Positions 31,746 through 41,104 are shown, numbered from the stretch's first letter. The stretch is 64,000 bases of DNA from Neorhizobium populisoli (GCF_019430945.1 NZ_JAHYCB010000002.1:496001-560000); one strand, 5' to 3'. The notes: generated from the sequence alone by a model not told the origin. Program-made: numbers and translations.

Positions 31746-32783
31746 TCACCCCGCAATCGGCGGGTTAAGCCGCGCAAAACCCTCCTGCCGCCGATACGGA
31801 AAATACGGATAAGGCGCCGTCACAGCACTCGCCGCATCGAGCTTTTCCACTTGCTCCTTCGTCAGCGACCAGCCGACAGCGCCAAGGTTCTGGCGAAGCT
31901 GTTCCTCGTTGCGGGCGCCGATGATGACGGAGGAGACCGTCGGTCGGCCGACCAGCCAGTTGATCGCCACCTGCGGCACGGTCTTGCCTGTCTCTGCTGC
32001 GACTTCTTCCAGCGCATCCACCACCTTGTAGAGCAGTTCGTCATCCACCGGCGGGCCAAAATCAGCCGTCTCATGCAGCCGGCTGCCGGCCGGGATGGGC
32101 TTGGAGCGGCTGATCTTGCCGGTGAGGCGTCCCCAGCCGAGCGGGCTCCAGACCAGCGCGCCGAGCCCCTGATCTGCCCCAAGCGGCATCAGGTCCCATT
32201 CGTAATCGCGGCCGACCAGCGAGTAATAGACCTGGTTCGCTACATAACGCGTCTGCCCGTGCTTCTCGGCGGCGGCGAGCGATTTCATGATCTGCCAGCC
32301 GGCGAAGTTGGAGACGCCGATATAACGCAGCTTGCCGTCCTGCACGAGCCGGTCGAGCGTCGAGACGACTTCCTCGACAGGCGTCGAGGCATCGAAGGCA
32401 TGCAGCTGGAAAATGTCGATATGATCGGTGCCGAGCCGCTTCAGCGATGCTTCGACAGAGGCGATCAGCCGCGAGCGGGAGGAACCCCAGTCGGCCGGAC
32501 CGTCACCCACCGGCAGGCTGGCCTTGGTGGAGATCAGCACCTCGTTGCGGCGGCCCTTGATGGCCTCGCCGAGCACTTCTTCCGAAGCGCCTGCCGAATA
32601 GACGTCGGCCGTATCGAACAGGTTGACGCCGGCTTCGAGGCAGATGTCGACGAGGCGGCGGGCCTCTTCCACATCGGTCGTGCCCCAATGGGAAAACAGC
32701 GGGCCGGAGCCGCCGAACGTGCCGGCGCCGAAGGAGAGAACCGGCACTCTGAGGCCGGATGCGCCGAGATTGCGATATTCCAT
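31746..32783 (-). CDS. Aldo/keto reductase (YajO/Kv-beta-like)
   Basis: A 345-residue aldo/keto reductase with the AKR signatures GVNLFDTADVYSAGASEEVL near residues 48-67, IDIFQLHAFD near residue 125 with catalytic His, and RYIGVSNFAGWQI. The N-terminal MEYRNLGASGLRVPVLSFGA is typical of the Kv-beta/YajO class. It probably reduces aldehydes using NADPH. The ATG at 32783 is chosen by the family start. It lies 77 bases downstream of the MFS transporter gene on the same strand, so the pair may be one operon controlled by the LysR gene beyond. Confidence 0.9.
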   Translation of the reverse strand: MEYRNLGASGLRVPVLSFGAGTFGGSGPLFSHWGTTDVEEARRLVDICLEAGVNLFDTADVYSAGASEEVLGEAIKGRRNEVLISTKASLPVGDGPADWGSSRSRLIASVEASLKRLGTDHIDIFQLHAFDASTPVEEVVSTLDRLVQDGKLRYIGVSNFAGWQIMKSLAAAEKHGQTRYVANQVYYSLVGRDYEWDLMPLGADQGLGALVWSPLGWGRLTGKISRSKPIPAGSRLHETADFGPPVDDELLYKVVDALEEVAAETGKTVPQVAINWLVGRPTVSSVIIGARNEEQLRQNLGAVGWSLTKEQVEKLDAASAVTAPYPYFPYRRQEGFARLNPPIAG

Positions 32784-32860
32784 GATCCTATTCCTTTTGT
32801 TGCATGCCGCCCGAAGCGGAAAACCGGTTGCGGGAGCACGGCATGCGTTGAACAGACAGA

Positions 32861-34048
32861 TTATTCGGCAGGCGAGGCGAGGGCGGCATTGTCGGCACTG
32901 CGCCGGTCGAGACGAATGGCGATCAGCGCGACGGCCAGGGCTGCAATCGGCACGAGGCCGGCGACGAAGGTGACCGAACCGAGGCCGGGGCCGTGGTCGA
33001 TGACTGCACCGCCAAGCCAGGCGCCGATCGCATTGCCGAGGTTGAAGGCGGCGATGTTGAAGGAGGAGGCGAGGCCCTGGCCCGCACCTTCCGCCTTGGC
33101 CAGCACCCACATCTGCAGCGGCGAGACGGTGGCGAAGGCGGCTGCACCGAACAGACCGATGGCGATCACGGCGAGAACCGGCTGGTGGATGGCGGCGGTC
33201 ATGGCGAGCAGCACCACAGCGAGAGCGACGAGACTTCCGACGATGGTCGGGATCAGGTGCCGGTCGGCCAGCCAGCCGCCGAACAGGTTACCGACCACCA
33301 GACCACCACCGAAGACGAGCAGGATCGGCGAAACGGCAGCTTCGGAAAAGCCGGTGATCTGCGTCAGAATCGGGGCGATATAGGTGAAGCCCGCAAACAC
33401 GCCGACCCAGGACAGCACGGTGGTCAGAAGGCCAAGGATGACCGAGCGGCGGCCGAGCACGGCCAGCACGCCCTGCGAGGCTTCTTGCTTGTCGTCGGCA
33501 GCATTATCCTTCGGAACCAGCGCGGCGATGACCGCAAATGCCACGATGCCGATCAGTGTCACGGCCCAGAAGGTCGCCCGCCAGCCATAGGCCTGACCGA
33601 GCCAGGTACCGAAGGGCACACCGAGAATATTGGCGACGGTGAGGCCGGTGAACATGATGGCGATGGCCGAAGCCTTCTTGTTCGGAGCCACGAGGCTGGT
33701 GGCGACCACCGAACCGACGCCGAAGAAGGAGGCATGCGCGAAAGCAGTCAGCACGCGGGCGGCCATCAGCGTCCAGTAATCGGGTGCAATGGCACAGGCG
33801 AGGTTGCCGACGGTGAACACCACCATCAGCGCCATCAGCAAGGTCTTCTTCGACCATTTGCCGGCAATCGCGCCGAGGATGGGCGCACCGATGACGACGC
33901 CGAGCGCATAACCGGAAATCAGCAGGCCGGCGGCGGAGATCGAAACGCCGAGATCCTTGCTGACATCGATCAGCAGACCCATGATGACAAATTCCGTGAC
34001 GCCGATCCCGAAGGCGCCCGCCGTCAGGGCATAAAGTGCAAGTGGCAT
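32861..34048 (-). CDS. MFS transporter, DHA1 (AraJ/YdhP-like)
   Basis: A 395-residue, 12-helix MFS transporter of the DHA1 branch. It opens MPLALYALTAGAFGIGVTEF, characteristic of AraJ/YdhP proteins (arabinose efflux and drug export type), and motif A is AGKWSKKTLLM after the second helix. It probably exports a small metabolite. The ATG at 34048 is chosen from family knowledge, with AGGA 8-10 bases before it. It is divergent from a LysR regulator across a RIME-like repeat, and it is followed by an aldo/keto reductase gene. Confidence 0.9.
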   Translation of the reverse strand: MPLALYALTAGAFGIGVTEFVIMGLLIDVSKDLGVSISAAGLLISGYALGVVIGAPILGAIAGKWSKKTLLMALMVVFTVGNLACAIAPDYWTLMAARVLTAFAHASFFGVGSVVATSLVAPNKKASAIAIMFTGLTVANILGVPFGTWLGQAYGWRATFWAVTLIGIVAFAVIAALVPKDNAADDKQEASQGVLAVLGRRSVILGLLTTVLSWVGVFAGFTYIAPILTQITGFSEAAVSPILLVFGGGLVVGNLFGGWLADRHLIPTIVGSLVALAVVLLAMTAAIHQPVLAVIAIGLFGAAAFATVSPLQMWVLAKAEGAGQGLASSFNIAAFNLGNAIGAWLGGAVIDHGPGLGSVTFVAGLVPIAALAVALIAIRLDRRSADNAALASPAE

Positions 34049-34194
34049 GAGGGGAGTCCTTGTTGGTTGTTCCGGGGAGGGCGGAACGTGATGCAACGCA
34101 ATATCGTCGCGCCGGACTTGCATGGGTAGCGGGGGAAGTGGATAATCATTTGTGAAATTGATTCATAGATAGAGATTGGACCAAGTCTCATGTG

Positions 34195-34372
34195 ATACCC
34201 CCTCTGGCCTGCCGGCCATCTCCCCCACAAGGAGGGAGATTGGCTGGGCGCACCGGCTTCCTCGAACAACGAGTGTTGCCGATTGCCGTGCCGTCGATTG
34301 GACGAAGGCCGTGCCACGAGTCGATCTCCCCCCTTGTGGGGGAGATGGCCGGCAGGCCAGAGGGGGGTATCT
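34195..34372. repeat. RIME-like intergenic inverted repeat, longest arms
   Basis: The arms run about 40 bases and are almost perfectly complementary: GATACCCCCTCTGGCCTGCC at the left and GGCAGGCCAGAGGGGGGTAT at the right, then inward GGCCATCTCCCCCACAAGG and CCTTGTGGGGGAGATGGCC. Between the arms is about 100 bases of unrelated sequence. The 359-base gap 34049-34407 holds this element plus the divergent promoters of the LysR and MFS genes. Confidence 0.85.
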
Positions 34373-34407
34373 CAGATCGCGACATCCAAGACAGAACAAG
34401 GAGCCCC

Positions 34408-35301
34408 ATGGACAACCGAGCCGGCGAAATGGAAGTCTTCACCCTGGCGGCGGAGCTGAAAAGCTTCTCCGCTGCCGGTCGGCGGCTGAAACTTTCGCCG
34501 TCCGCCGTCAGCAAACTCGTCACCCGCCTGGAAGACCGGCTCGGCACCCGCCTCGTCGTCCGCTCCACCCGTCTCCTTCAGCTCACTCCGGAAGGCGAGA
34601 CCTATCTCGCCCGCGCCCGGCGCATCCTGGCCGAGATCGCCGACACCGAAGAGGTCGTCTCCGGCGGCGGCAAGATGCGGCCGCGCGGGCCGCTGGTCGT
34701 CAACGCCTCGGTGGGTTTCGGCGAAAGCTACATCCTGCCGCTGACCGCGGAATTTCTGGCGGCGTTTCCGGACGTGCAGCTCGACGTGACGTTGACCGAC
34801 GACATGGCTGACCTGATCCGCGACCGCGTGGACGTCGCCATCCGCCACGGGGCCTTGCGCGATTCATCGCTGATGGCGAGAAAACTCGGCGAGAGCCGCC
34901 AGGTGGTCATCGCTTCGCCGGCCTATCTCGAACGATACGGCATTCCGCAAACCCCGGCCGAACTCATCCACCACAATTGCATCAATTTCAATTTCCGCCG
35001 CGCGGTGGAAGGCTGGCCGTTCCGTGATCCGGCGACGGGCCGGCGCGACGTCCTGCCGGTTTCCGGAAACCTCAAGGCCAGCAGCGGCTCGATCATCCGC
35101 CAATATTGCCTGAATGGCCAGGGCATCGGCCGCGTCGGCCGTTTTCATGTGGAGCCAGATATCCAGGCTGGCCGGCTGGTGCCTATCCTGGAGGATTTCA
35201 ATCCGGAAGACATCGAAGCCATCCACGCCGTTTTCGCCGGCCACGAACACCTGGCAGCCCGCATCCGCGCCTTCATCGATTTCATCGCCGAGAGGATGTG
35301 A
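34408..35301 (+). CDS. LysR-family transcriptional regulator
   Basis: A 297-residue LysR-type regulator. The N-terminal helix-turn-helix is FSAAGRRLKLSPSAVSKLVT near residues 20-40, and the dimerisation helix and two-lobed effector domain follow (FGESYILPLTAEFLAAFPDV onward). The ATG at 34408 is four bases after AAGGAG. Divergence from the MFS/AKR genes indicates that it controls them; the inducer is unknown. It converges on the GST gene with only three bases between stop codons. Confidence 0.9.
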   Translation: MDNRAGEMEVFTLAAELKSFSAAGRRLKLSPSAVSKLVTRLEDRLGTRLVVRSTRLLQLTPEGETYLARARRILAEIADTEEVVSGGGKMRPRGPLVVNASVGFGESYILPLTAEFLAAFPDVQLDVTLTDDMADLIRDRVDVAIRHGALRDSSLMARKLGESRQVVIASPAYLERYGIPQTPAELIHHNCINFNFRRAVEGWPFRDPATGRRDVLPVSGNLKASSGSIIRQYCLNGQGIGRVGRFHVEPDIQAGRLVPILEDFNPEDIEAIHAVFAGHEHLAARIRAFIDFIAERM

Positions 35302-35304
35302 ACC

Positions 35305-35961
35305 TCAATCCCGATCCGGCGCGCCGAGCGGGAAGAATGACCGATACGGCCGGCCTTCATCCACCGCGCGGGCGAAGGATGGGCGAGCGAGCAGGCGGTT
35401 GCGATAGGCGGTGACGTTCGGAAAACGGTCGCCGAGCGGATGCGTCCAGTCTGCGTAGAACAGAGCGGGGGCGGCGGCGCAGTCGGTAAGGCTGAAATCG
35501 CCGGCGGCCCATTCTCGGTCCTTCATCCGTTCGTCGAGCCAGCCATAGGCATTGTCCAGCATCGCCCGCGCCTCATCGACGCCATAGGGATCGCGATGTT
35601 CTTCAGGGCGGATGGCGTTGAAGACGACCTTCTGCTGCGGCGTGGAAATATAATTATCGAAGAACCGGTCCATCATCCGCACCTCGATCGCCTTGTCCGG
35701 ATCCGCGGGAATGAGTTTTATGGGTCCGGGATAACGCACGTCGAGATATTCGATGATGATCGTCGCCTCGAAGACCGGACGGTCTCCGTCCATCAGCATC
35801 GGAAAGCGTTTGACCGGCCAGAGGCTGCAAAGTTCCTCATAGGCGGCAGGGTCTTCCGGCCCCAGCATGCGCGTGTCGAACTGCGTGCCGTTTTCGTAAA
35901 GTGCCACCAGCGCCTTCTGGCAGTAGGACGAAAACGGGTGCGAATAAAGAACCGGACGCAT
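35305..35961 (-). CDS. Glutathione S-transferase family protein
   Basis: A 218-residue GST. The N-terminal thioredoxin-like domain begins MRPVLYSHPFSSYCQKALVA, with Ser/Cys residues at the expected catalytic helix, and the glutathione-binding region VKRFPMLMDGDRPVFEATII contains the cis-proline. The C-terminal helical domain has LTDCAAAPALFYADW. It probably conjugates glutathione to electrophiles or acts as a thiol transferase. The ATG at 35961 has GGGAGG nine bases upstream. The AT-containing region just upstream (35962-36037) looks like its promoter. Confidence 0.9.
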   Translation of the reverse strand: MRPVLYSHPFSSYCQKALVALYENGTQFDTRMLGPEDPAAYEELCSLWPVKRFPMLMDGDRPVFEATIIIEYLDVRYPGPIKLIPADPDKAIEVRMMDRFFDNYISTPQQKVVFNAIRPEEHRDPYGVDEARAMLDNAYGWLDERMKDREWAAGDFSLTDCAAAPALFYADWTHPLGDRFPNVTAYRNRLLARPSFARAVDEGRPYRSFFPLGAPDRD

Positions 35962-36037
35962 TTGCAAATCCTCCCAAACCGATTGCAAATTGAAATCGGA
36001 TAACGAATAGCGAAACTGGTTAGAATTTGCAATCGGT

Positions 36038-36799
36038 TTATGCAAGGCGGCCGATCGGGATGATCTCTTTCGCCATGGTATGGAAGGGATTGCCCTCCCA
36101 GTCGCCCAGCCAGATATCGACCGCCAGCCCGGCATCGCCGCTCAGCCGCTCTAGAGCGTCCTTGGCCGTGTAGCGAATCTGCGCCGAAGCGGAGAGGTCC
36201 TGGCCGGTGGCGATCACCCGAAAGCCGTTCTCATAGGTCAGGATGTCGGTGGCCTCGTCGTAGACGGACTCGTTCCACGCTTCGATGCGGCCATGTTCGG
36301 GATGCTCGATCTCGCGGCTGCCGGCGCGTTTCGTCCAGTTCTCCCAGCTGCGATAGGCCGGGTTGCGGCTGTCGAAGATGAAGCGCCCGCCGGGCGCCAG
36401 GTGCGCGGCGATCGTCGCGAGCGCCGCCCTCTGGTCCTCGGTGGTCAGAAACACCTGGAACGCGTGGCCGGTCAGCAGAACAAGGTCGAAACGCCGGTCG
36501 AGCCGGACGGTGCGTGCATCCGCCTCCACCCATTCGACCCGCTCGCCGCCGGGACGCCTGGCCGCAATCTCCAGCATGGCCGCCGCCGGATCGACGCCCA
36601 CCACATCACGACCTGCCGAAAGTGCAGCCGTCAGTTCCCCCGTGCCGCAGCCGAGATCGAGGATGGCGCGGGCATCCCTGGCGAGCCCAGTGCAATAATC
36701 GAAATCCGCAGCCCAGCCGTTTGCCGCATCGTAGAACTGCGCCAGCAGCGGATCGCGATAAAGCGCGTCTTCGGCCAGTTCGCGTGCGGGTTCAGGCAT
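36038..36799 (-). CDS. Class I SAM-dependent methyltransferase
   Basis: A 253-residue methyltransferase with motif I AILDLGCGTGELTAAL near residues 42-57, the acidic residue in VGVDPAAAML, and post-I motifs FDLVLLTGHAFQVF and HLAPGGRFIFDSRN. The substrate is unknown. Its ATG overlaps the end of the chaC gene by eight bases, so it is translationally coupled to ChaC. That physical link may mean a shared role in glutathione or thiol metabolism, but this is inference. Confidence 0.85.
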   Translation of the reverse strand: MPEPARELAEDALYRDPLLAQFYDAANGWAADFDYCTGLARDARAILDLGCGTGELTAALSAGRDVVGVDPAAAMLEIAARRPGGERVEWVEADARTVRLDRRFDLVLLTGHAFQVFLTTEDQRAALATIAAHLAPGGRFIFDSRNPAYRSWENWTKRAGSREIEHPEHGRIEAWNESVYDEATDILTYENGFRVIATGQDLSASAQIRYTAKDALERLSGDAGLAVDIWLGDWEGNPFHTMAKEIIPIGRLA

Positions 36800-37514
36800 C
36801 GGCCGCAACCGGCTTTTGCGCTCGCAGCGCCCGGATCTCCTCCGCCACCATTTCCTGCAGCCGCCAGAGATTGCGGTCGCGGATGCCGAATTCGGCCAGA
36901 TGCACGACGGTATTGTAGAGATATTCGGCGCAGGAGCCGCGATGGCCGCAGGCGCGCGCCAGGATCGGCGCCACCTCGTCGAGCGGCAGGAGCGGTTTGA
37001 CGATCCGCTGGCTGCTGCCACCGACCCAGAAGACCAGCGATTTGACCGTCTCGCCCTCCGGCGTACGTACCTGCAGCCAGCGCATCGAGGAAAGGCTGTC
37101 CTTGTTGCTCACTTCGCGCCGCAACGCCTTTTCAATCTGCTCGCGCTTTTCCGCGTCGGCGACGCGGTAGATCACGCCGTCGCAGCGGCCGCCGCGCGAC
37201 AGCATCATCATCAGGCCGGGCTGGGCCGGCGAGCCGCGGCCGCGCTCGATCTTCAGCGAAAACGACCGGTGCCAGCCATAGATCGTCGCCCGTTTGGAGG
37301 CGACGGATTCGAAACCCGGTTTCCAGATCAGCGAGCCATAGGCGAAAATCCACAGCGGTTCGTCGCCGATTTCCGCCGAGAGCCGGTCGGTCAGCAGGAC
37401 GTAATCCTCATCGGTCAACGGCGTCCAGGATGGCGGCAGGCCGGGATCGGCCTCCTCGCGAAAGCAGAGGTCGACAAGCTCCTGGGTGAGCGACATGGGG
37501 GCGGATCTGGGCAT
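36792..37514 (-). CDS. chaC: Glutathione-specific gamma-glutamylcyclotransferase (ChaC)
   Basis: A 240-residue ChaC-family enzyme, which splits glutathione to 5-oxoproline and Cys-Gly in the cytoplasm. The substrate-binding loop is IFAYGSLIWKPGF near residue 58 (YGSLxW), and the probable catalytic glutamate is in KALRREVSNKDSL. The C-terminal region CAEYLYNTVVHLAEFGIRD is conserved. The ATG at 37514 lacks a clear ribosome site; an in-frame TTG 21 bases upstream and an ATG at 37496 are alternatives. A methyltransferase gene overlaps its 3' end. Confidence 0.9.
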   Translation of the reverse strand: MPRSAPMSLTQELVDLCFREEADPGLPPSWTPLTDEDYVLLTDRLSAEIGDEPLWIFAYGSLIWKPGFESVASKRATIYGWHRSFSLKIERGRGSPAQPGLMMMLSRGGRCDGVIYRVADAEKREQIEKALRREVSNKDSLSSMRWLQVRTPEGETVKSLVFWVGGSSQRIVKPLLPLDEVAPILARACGHRGSCAEYLYNTVVHLAEFGIRDRNLWRLQEMVAEEIRALRAQKPVAADA

Positions 37515-37745
37515 GGTTTGACGGCTTTTCGGCAATGAAACGGTTTATGGAAAGCCGGAGACTGCAAGCCGCGAAAGGTCTAGTCAACCCGTTTTCCGGC
37601 GCGTTCGGCGAGTTTGCCTGACGACCGAACGACCCGATCTCACCCCTTTGCCCCATCCATGCCCGATTGTTCTGGTCAAACGCCCATCACGGAATATTTC
37701 CGTGCGTAACCATTCCCGAGATTTCGAGATGGAGTAATTGATCTG

Positions 37746-37895
37746 ATGCGTTGGCTTTTTATTGCGGTACTGGTGATCCTGGTCGGGCTCATCCTCAGCA
37801 TTGCGTTCATGAATGACAACCAGGATTTCCCACAGACCGACACGCCCGCACCGGCTCAACAGAACCAGCTCGCGCCACCGCCCGGCAATCCCTGA
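37746..37895 (+). CDS. 49-residue single-pass membrane protein
   Basis: A short protein beginning MRWLFIAVLVILVGLILSIA (one transmembrane helix) followed by a Gln/Pro-rich hydrophilic tail ending PPPGNP. The upstream GGAG is 11 bases from the ATG. The hydrophobic N-terminus, codon use and stop placement look coding. It stands alone between chaC and the tam gene. The function is unknown. Confidence 0.6.
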   Translation: MRWLFIAVLVILVGLILSIAFMNDNQDFPQTDTPAPAQQNQLAPPPGNP

Positions 37896-37913
37896 TAATT
37901 CAGGCCGCAAACG

Positions 37914-38684
37914 TCAGCTTTTGACCGCGATCATGAACAGCCGCGGAAAGCGCAGCAGCACCCGCCCGTCCGCCATCGGCGGATAGGCGGCGGTGATGCG
38001 TGCCGTGTAATCGGCGGCGAAGGCTTGCGCATATTTCGGGCCGGCGGCATCGAGATAGGGCCTGAGCCCCGTGCCGCGCACCCATTCGACGATCGCTTCG
38101 GCATTGGCGAGCGGGTGGTAATAGACTGTGTGCCAGACATCGACACGGACGGATTTCGGCATCAGCGCATCGAAATAGGCGGCCGGCGAGGGCAGCACCG
38201 CACGACGCACCTTGCCGCCTTCGAAAGCCGGCGCCCAGGGACCGGCGGCACCGGTTTCCTCCATCAGCACATGGCTCGGTTCGGTGAGATTGTCCGGCAT
38301 CTGCACGGCCAGCACGCCACCGGGTTTCAGGTGGTCCATCAGCCGCGAAAGCACGGCGATATGGTCCGGTATCCACTGGAAGACGGCATTGGCATAAAGC
38401 AGGTCCGCCGGCATGTCCGGGGTCCAGGTATTGAGATCGGCCTTCATAAATTCGCTGCCGGGCAGGCGCTTTGCGGCGGCGGCGAGCATGTTGTCGTCGC
38501 TGTCGAGCCCGATCACATTGCCTGCCCCGAAACGCTCGACCAGAAGCTCGGTGGAATTGCCCGGCCCGCAGCCAAGGTCATAGGCAATGACCGCATCCGC
38601 CAGCGGCACCTGCGCAAACAGATCGCGGGCCGGACGGGTCCGCTCGTCTTCGAATTTCACATATTGCTGCGCTGACCAGGCCAT
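37914..38684 (-). CDS. tam: Trans-aconitate 2-methyltransferase
   Basis: A 256-residue SAM methyltransferase matching Tam, which methylates trans-aconitate, a toxic by-product of the TCA intermediate cis-aconitate. It starts [20 protein letters not shown], characteristic of Tam, followed by motif [17 protein letters not shown], and it carries [11 protein letters not shown] and [17 protein letters not shown], which are family-specific. Length and N-terminus match E. coli Tam closely by memory. It is a single-gene unit. Confidence 0.92.
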   Translation of the reverse strand: MAWSAQQYVKFEDERTRPARDLFAQVPLADAVIAYDLGCGPGNSTELLVERFGAGNVIGLDSDDNMLAAAAKRLPGSEFMKADLNTWTPDMPADLLYANAVFQWIPDHIAVLSRLMDHLKPGGVLAVQMPDNLTEPSHVLMEETGAAGPWAPAFEGGKVRRAVLPSPAAYFDALMPKSVRVDVWHTVYYHPLANAEAIVEWVRGTGLRPYLDAAGPKYAQAFAADYTARITAAYPPMADGRVLLRFPRLFMIAVKS

Positions 38685-38855
38685 TTCGCTTCACTCTCGA
38701 CGAATCCGACAACATGGAAAATGCCACTCATCGAAGCGGCTCTCTACGCATAAAAACATCAAATTTTGTGATGACTCATCTCATATTATCGCTTGACCTT
38801 GAGGTGATGGCCGGACTTCACTCACCGCAATTTTCGTAAGCTCAAGGAGACTATC

Positions 38856-39743
38856 ATGGCCGTCAACACCGCCGCGCGCACCACCACCTGGACCTATGTG
38901 GATGGCGAATGGCTGGAGGGCAACCCGAAGCTCATCGGCCCGACCTCGCATGCCATGTGGCTCGGTTCGACGGTGTTCGACGGCGCCCGCTGGTTCGACG
39001 GTATCGCGCCGGATATCGATCTGCACTGCCAGCGCGTCAACCGCTCGGCGACCAACATGGGCATGCAGCCGGTGATGAAGGCCGAGGAGATCGAGGCGCT
39101 CGCCTGGGAAGGCGTCAAGAAATTCGACGGCAAGACGGCGATCTATATCAAGCCGATGTACTGGTCCGAACACGGCATGCCCTACAGCGTCGTCACCGCC
39201 GACCCGGAATCGACCCGCTTCTGCCTCTGCCTGTTCGAGGCGCCGATGAATACGGCGAAGCCCTCGTCGCTCACCGTCTCGCCCTATCGCCGCCCGAACC
39301 CGGAAGTGGCGATGACCGGTGCCAAGACCGGCAGTCTTTACCCGAACAGCGGCCGCATGATCATGGACGCCCGCAACCGTGGCTTCGACAATGCGCTTGC
39401 TCGCGACATGAACGGCAATGTCGCCGAAACCGCCTCCTCGAACATCTTCATGGTCAAGGACGGCGTTGTGATGACGCCGATCGCCAACGGCACCTTCCTC
39501 GCCGGCATCACCCGCTCGCGCGTCCTGAACCTGCTGCGCCAGGCCGGCCTCGACGTGCGCGAAACCACGCTGACGGTCGAAGATTTCATGGATGCCGACG
39601 AGATCTTCACCTCGGGCAACTATTCCAAGATCGTCCCGGTCAACAAGTTCGAGGATCGCCAGCTGCAGGAAGGCCCCGTCGCCCGCAAGGCACTGGAAGT
39701 CTACATGGACTGGGCCCGCTCCAAGCGCGGCCAGGACGTCTAA
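38856..39743 (+). CDS. ilvE: Class IV (branched-chain) amino acid aminotransferase
   Basis: A 295-residue PLP enzyme of fold type IV. The lysine that binds PLP is expected in the TGAKTGSLYPNSGRMIM region, and ETASSNIFMVKDGVVMTPIA is a hallmark of IlvE/D-amino acid aminotransferases. It probably transfers the last amino group in Val, Leu and Ile synthesis, though a second IlvE may exist in the genome. The ATG at 38856 has AAGGAG upstream. The 171 bases before it contain no other gene. Its stop codon overlaps the convergent hydrolase stop by four bases. Confidence 0.88.
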   Translation: MAVNTAARTTTWTYVDGEWLEGNPKLIGPTSHAMWLGSTVFDGARWFDGIAPDIDLHCQRVNRSATNMGMQPVMKAEEIEALAWEGVKKFDGKTAIYIKPMYWSEHGMPYSVVTADPESTRFCLCLFEAPMNTAKPSSLTVSPYRRPNPEVAMTGAKTGSLYPNSGRMIMDARNRGFDNALARDMNGNVAETASSNIFMVKDGVVMTPIANGTFLAGITRSRVLNLLRQAGLDVRETTLTVEDFMDADEIFTSGNYSKIVPVNKFEDRQLQEGPVARKALEVYMDWARSKRGQDV

Positions 39744-40369
39744 GCGGTCGTTACGGCCCCGAAAACCTTCGCCAGAAACTCTCCGGCATAGGCAGCGCCG
39801 CTGCCGGAGATCGTATGCCCGAGGCCGGGCTCGATCCGCATCTCGACCGGCAGGCCGAGTGCCGCGAGCTTGCCGGCTGCGTTTTCCGTTTCCTCGGCGG
39901 AAATCACCCGGTCATCGGTGCCATGCACCAGCAGAAGCGGCGTCGAACCCTTTGGCGCATGCGGTTCGGGTGCCGAAAGCCGCCCCGAAAACCCGACCAC
40001 GGCGCCCACTGGCCAACGCCCGCTGGCGATCGCATCGAGCGACATGATCGTGCCTTGCGAGAAACCGACAAAGGCAACCCGGTCCAGCCGGCCGACAAAG
40101 CCGTTCTCCTCGATGATCGCCGAAACCGTCGCGTCGAAACCCGGCCGTGCCGCGGCAATCCGCGCCGGGCGGTTTTCTGCTGTGACGCCGACGACGGAAA
40201 ACCATTGACGGCCCTGTCCGGTTGCCGAGGGTTCCGGACCGTCCGGTGCGGCGAAGAAGGCACTCGGAAGTGCCGTGGCCAACCGCTTGCCGAGCGAGGC
40301 AAGGCTTTCCCCATTGGAACCGACGCCATGCAGCAGGATGACGAGAATGTCGGAAACGGCGTCTGCCAT
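39740..40369 (-). CDS. Alpha/beta hydrolase, carboxylesterase/phospholipase type (YpfH-like)
   Basis: A 209-residue serine hydrolase. The nucleophile elbow is AFVGFSQGTIMSL near residue 102, the catalytic Asp is in LLVHGTDDRVIS, and the histidine in EPGLGHTISGSG. It resembles the YpfH/dienelactone-like carboxylesterase 2 group. The substrate is unknown. It is cytoplasmic, since no signal peptide is present. It is convergent with ilvE and overlaps its end. Confidence 0.87.
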   Translation of the reverse strand: MADAVSDILVILLHGVGSNGESLASLGKRLATALPSAFFAAPDGPEPSATGQGRQWFSVVGVTAENRPARIAAARPGFDATVSAIIEENGFVGRLDRVAFVGFSQGTIMSLDAIASGRWPVGAVVGFSGRLSAPEPHAPKGSTPLLLVHGTDDRVISAEETENAAGKLAALGLPVEMRIEPGLGHTISGSGAAYAGEFLAKVFGAVTTA

Positions 40370-40511
40370 GGAAAATGCCTTTGCGTCTGGGGGAGAGAGC
40401 TCGTCGCGGATGCGAAAAGCACGAGGGTGGGCGGCGGTCTTGTTACGACATCATCCTCAACGGCGCCAGCGCGCGGGGAGTGACCGGAGCGTTCAGTGTT
40501 TGGAGCCAATT

Positions 40512-40823
40512 CTAGGCGTCGTTGTCGTCAAACCGGATATCCCGCCCGCCATGGAAGACCCTGACGATTGTTACGACGTCTTCTTCGACCCGAAAGGCTA
40601 TGGTTGCCTTTTTCCGGTAACCGACGAGCCGAAGACCCGGACGGATGTCATCATGCGCCATGCCACGAGCCGGGAAAATCTCGAACCGGAGGCAATAGTC
40701 GATGATCGAGTCCACATAGGCTATCGCGGCGCGGCCACCGCCCTGGCTATGCAGATATTGTGAGATTTCCCGAAGATCAGCCTGAGCGCCGAGCGAAAAC
40801 TGAACCCTGTATTTCAGCCCCAT
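40512..40823 (-). CDS. ParE/RelE-superfamily toxin (module 1)
   Basis: A 103-residue toxin of the ParE/RelE fold, with KYRVQFSLGAQADLREISQY at the N-terminus, GLRLVGYRKKATIAFRVEED and VTIVRVFHGGRDIRF at the end. ParE toxins poison DNA gyrase, while RelE toxins cleave mRNA; the sequence suits ParE better. It follows a ParD-type antitoxin with a 10-base overlap of coding frames, so the two are coupled. Confidence 0.88.
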   Translation of the reverse strand: MGLKYRVQFSLGAQADLREISQYLHSQGGGRAAIAYVDSIIDYCLRFEIFPARGMAHDDIRPGLRLVGYRKKATIAFRVEEDVVTIVRVFHGGRDIRFDDNDA

Positions 40824-41104
40824 TGGCTTTTGCGCCGGGCCAGACCGTGAATGTACTCGTGCAGCTCCTGCCGGGTTTCTTCCGCCGATTTGGCCTTCGA
40901 AGGATCGGCGTCATGCACTTCCAATGCCGGCACGACCTCATCTCGGATCCACTGCTCTATTTCCGCATCATTGTCCGCCAGATACCGCAGCCCCTCGGCG
41001 ACGACTTCGCTCTCGTTGGCGAACTCGCCGGACGCGATCTTCTTCTCGACAAGTTCGACCATGTCTTCGGGAAGCGAGATCGTGATGGACCGGTTTGGGC
41101 GCAT
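40814..41104 (-). CDS. ParD-family antitoxin (module 1)
   Basis: A 96-residue ribbon-helix-helix antitoxin. The N-terminal RSITISLPEDMVELVEKKI is the RHH strand-helix region, followed by SGEFANESEVVAEGLRYLAD. The C-terminal arm (residues about 55-96) is charged and binds the toxin. The ATG at 41104 has AAGGAG eight bases upstream. An inverted repeat AGACAA (41122-41127) and TTGTCT (41158-41163) flanks the likely promoter and may be the autoregulatory site. Confidence 0.88.
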   Translation of the reverse strand: MRPNRSITISLPEDMVELVEKKIASGEFANESEVVAEGLRYLADNDAEIEQWIRDEVVPALEVHDADPSKAKSAEETRQELHEYIHGLARRKSQWG

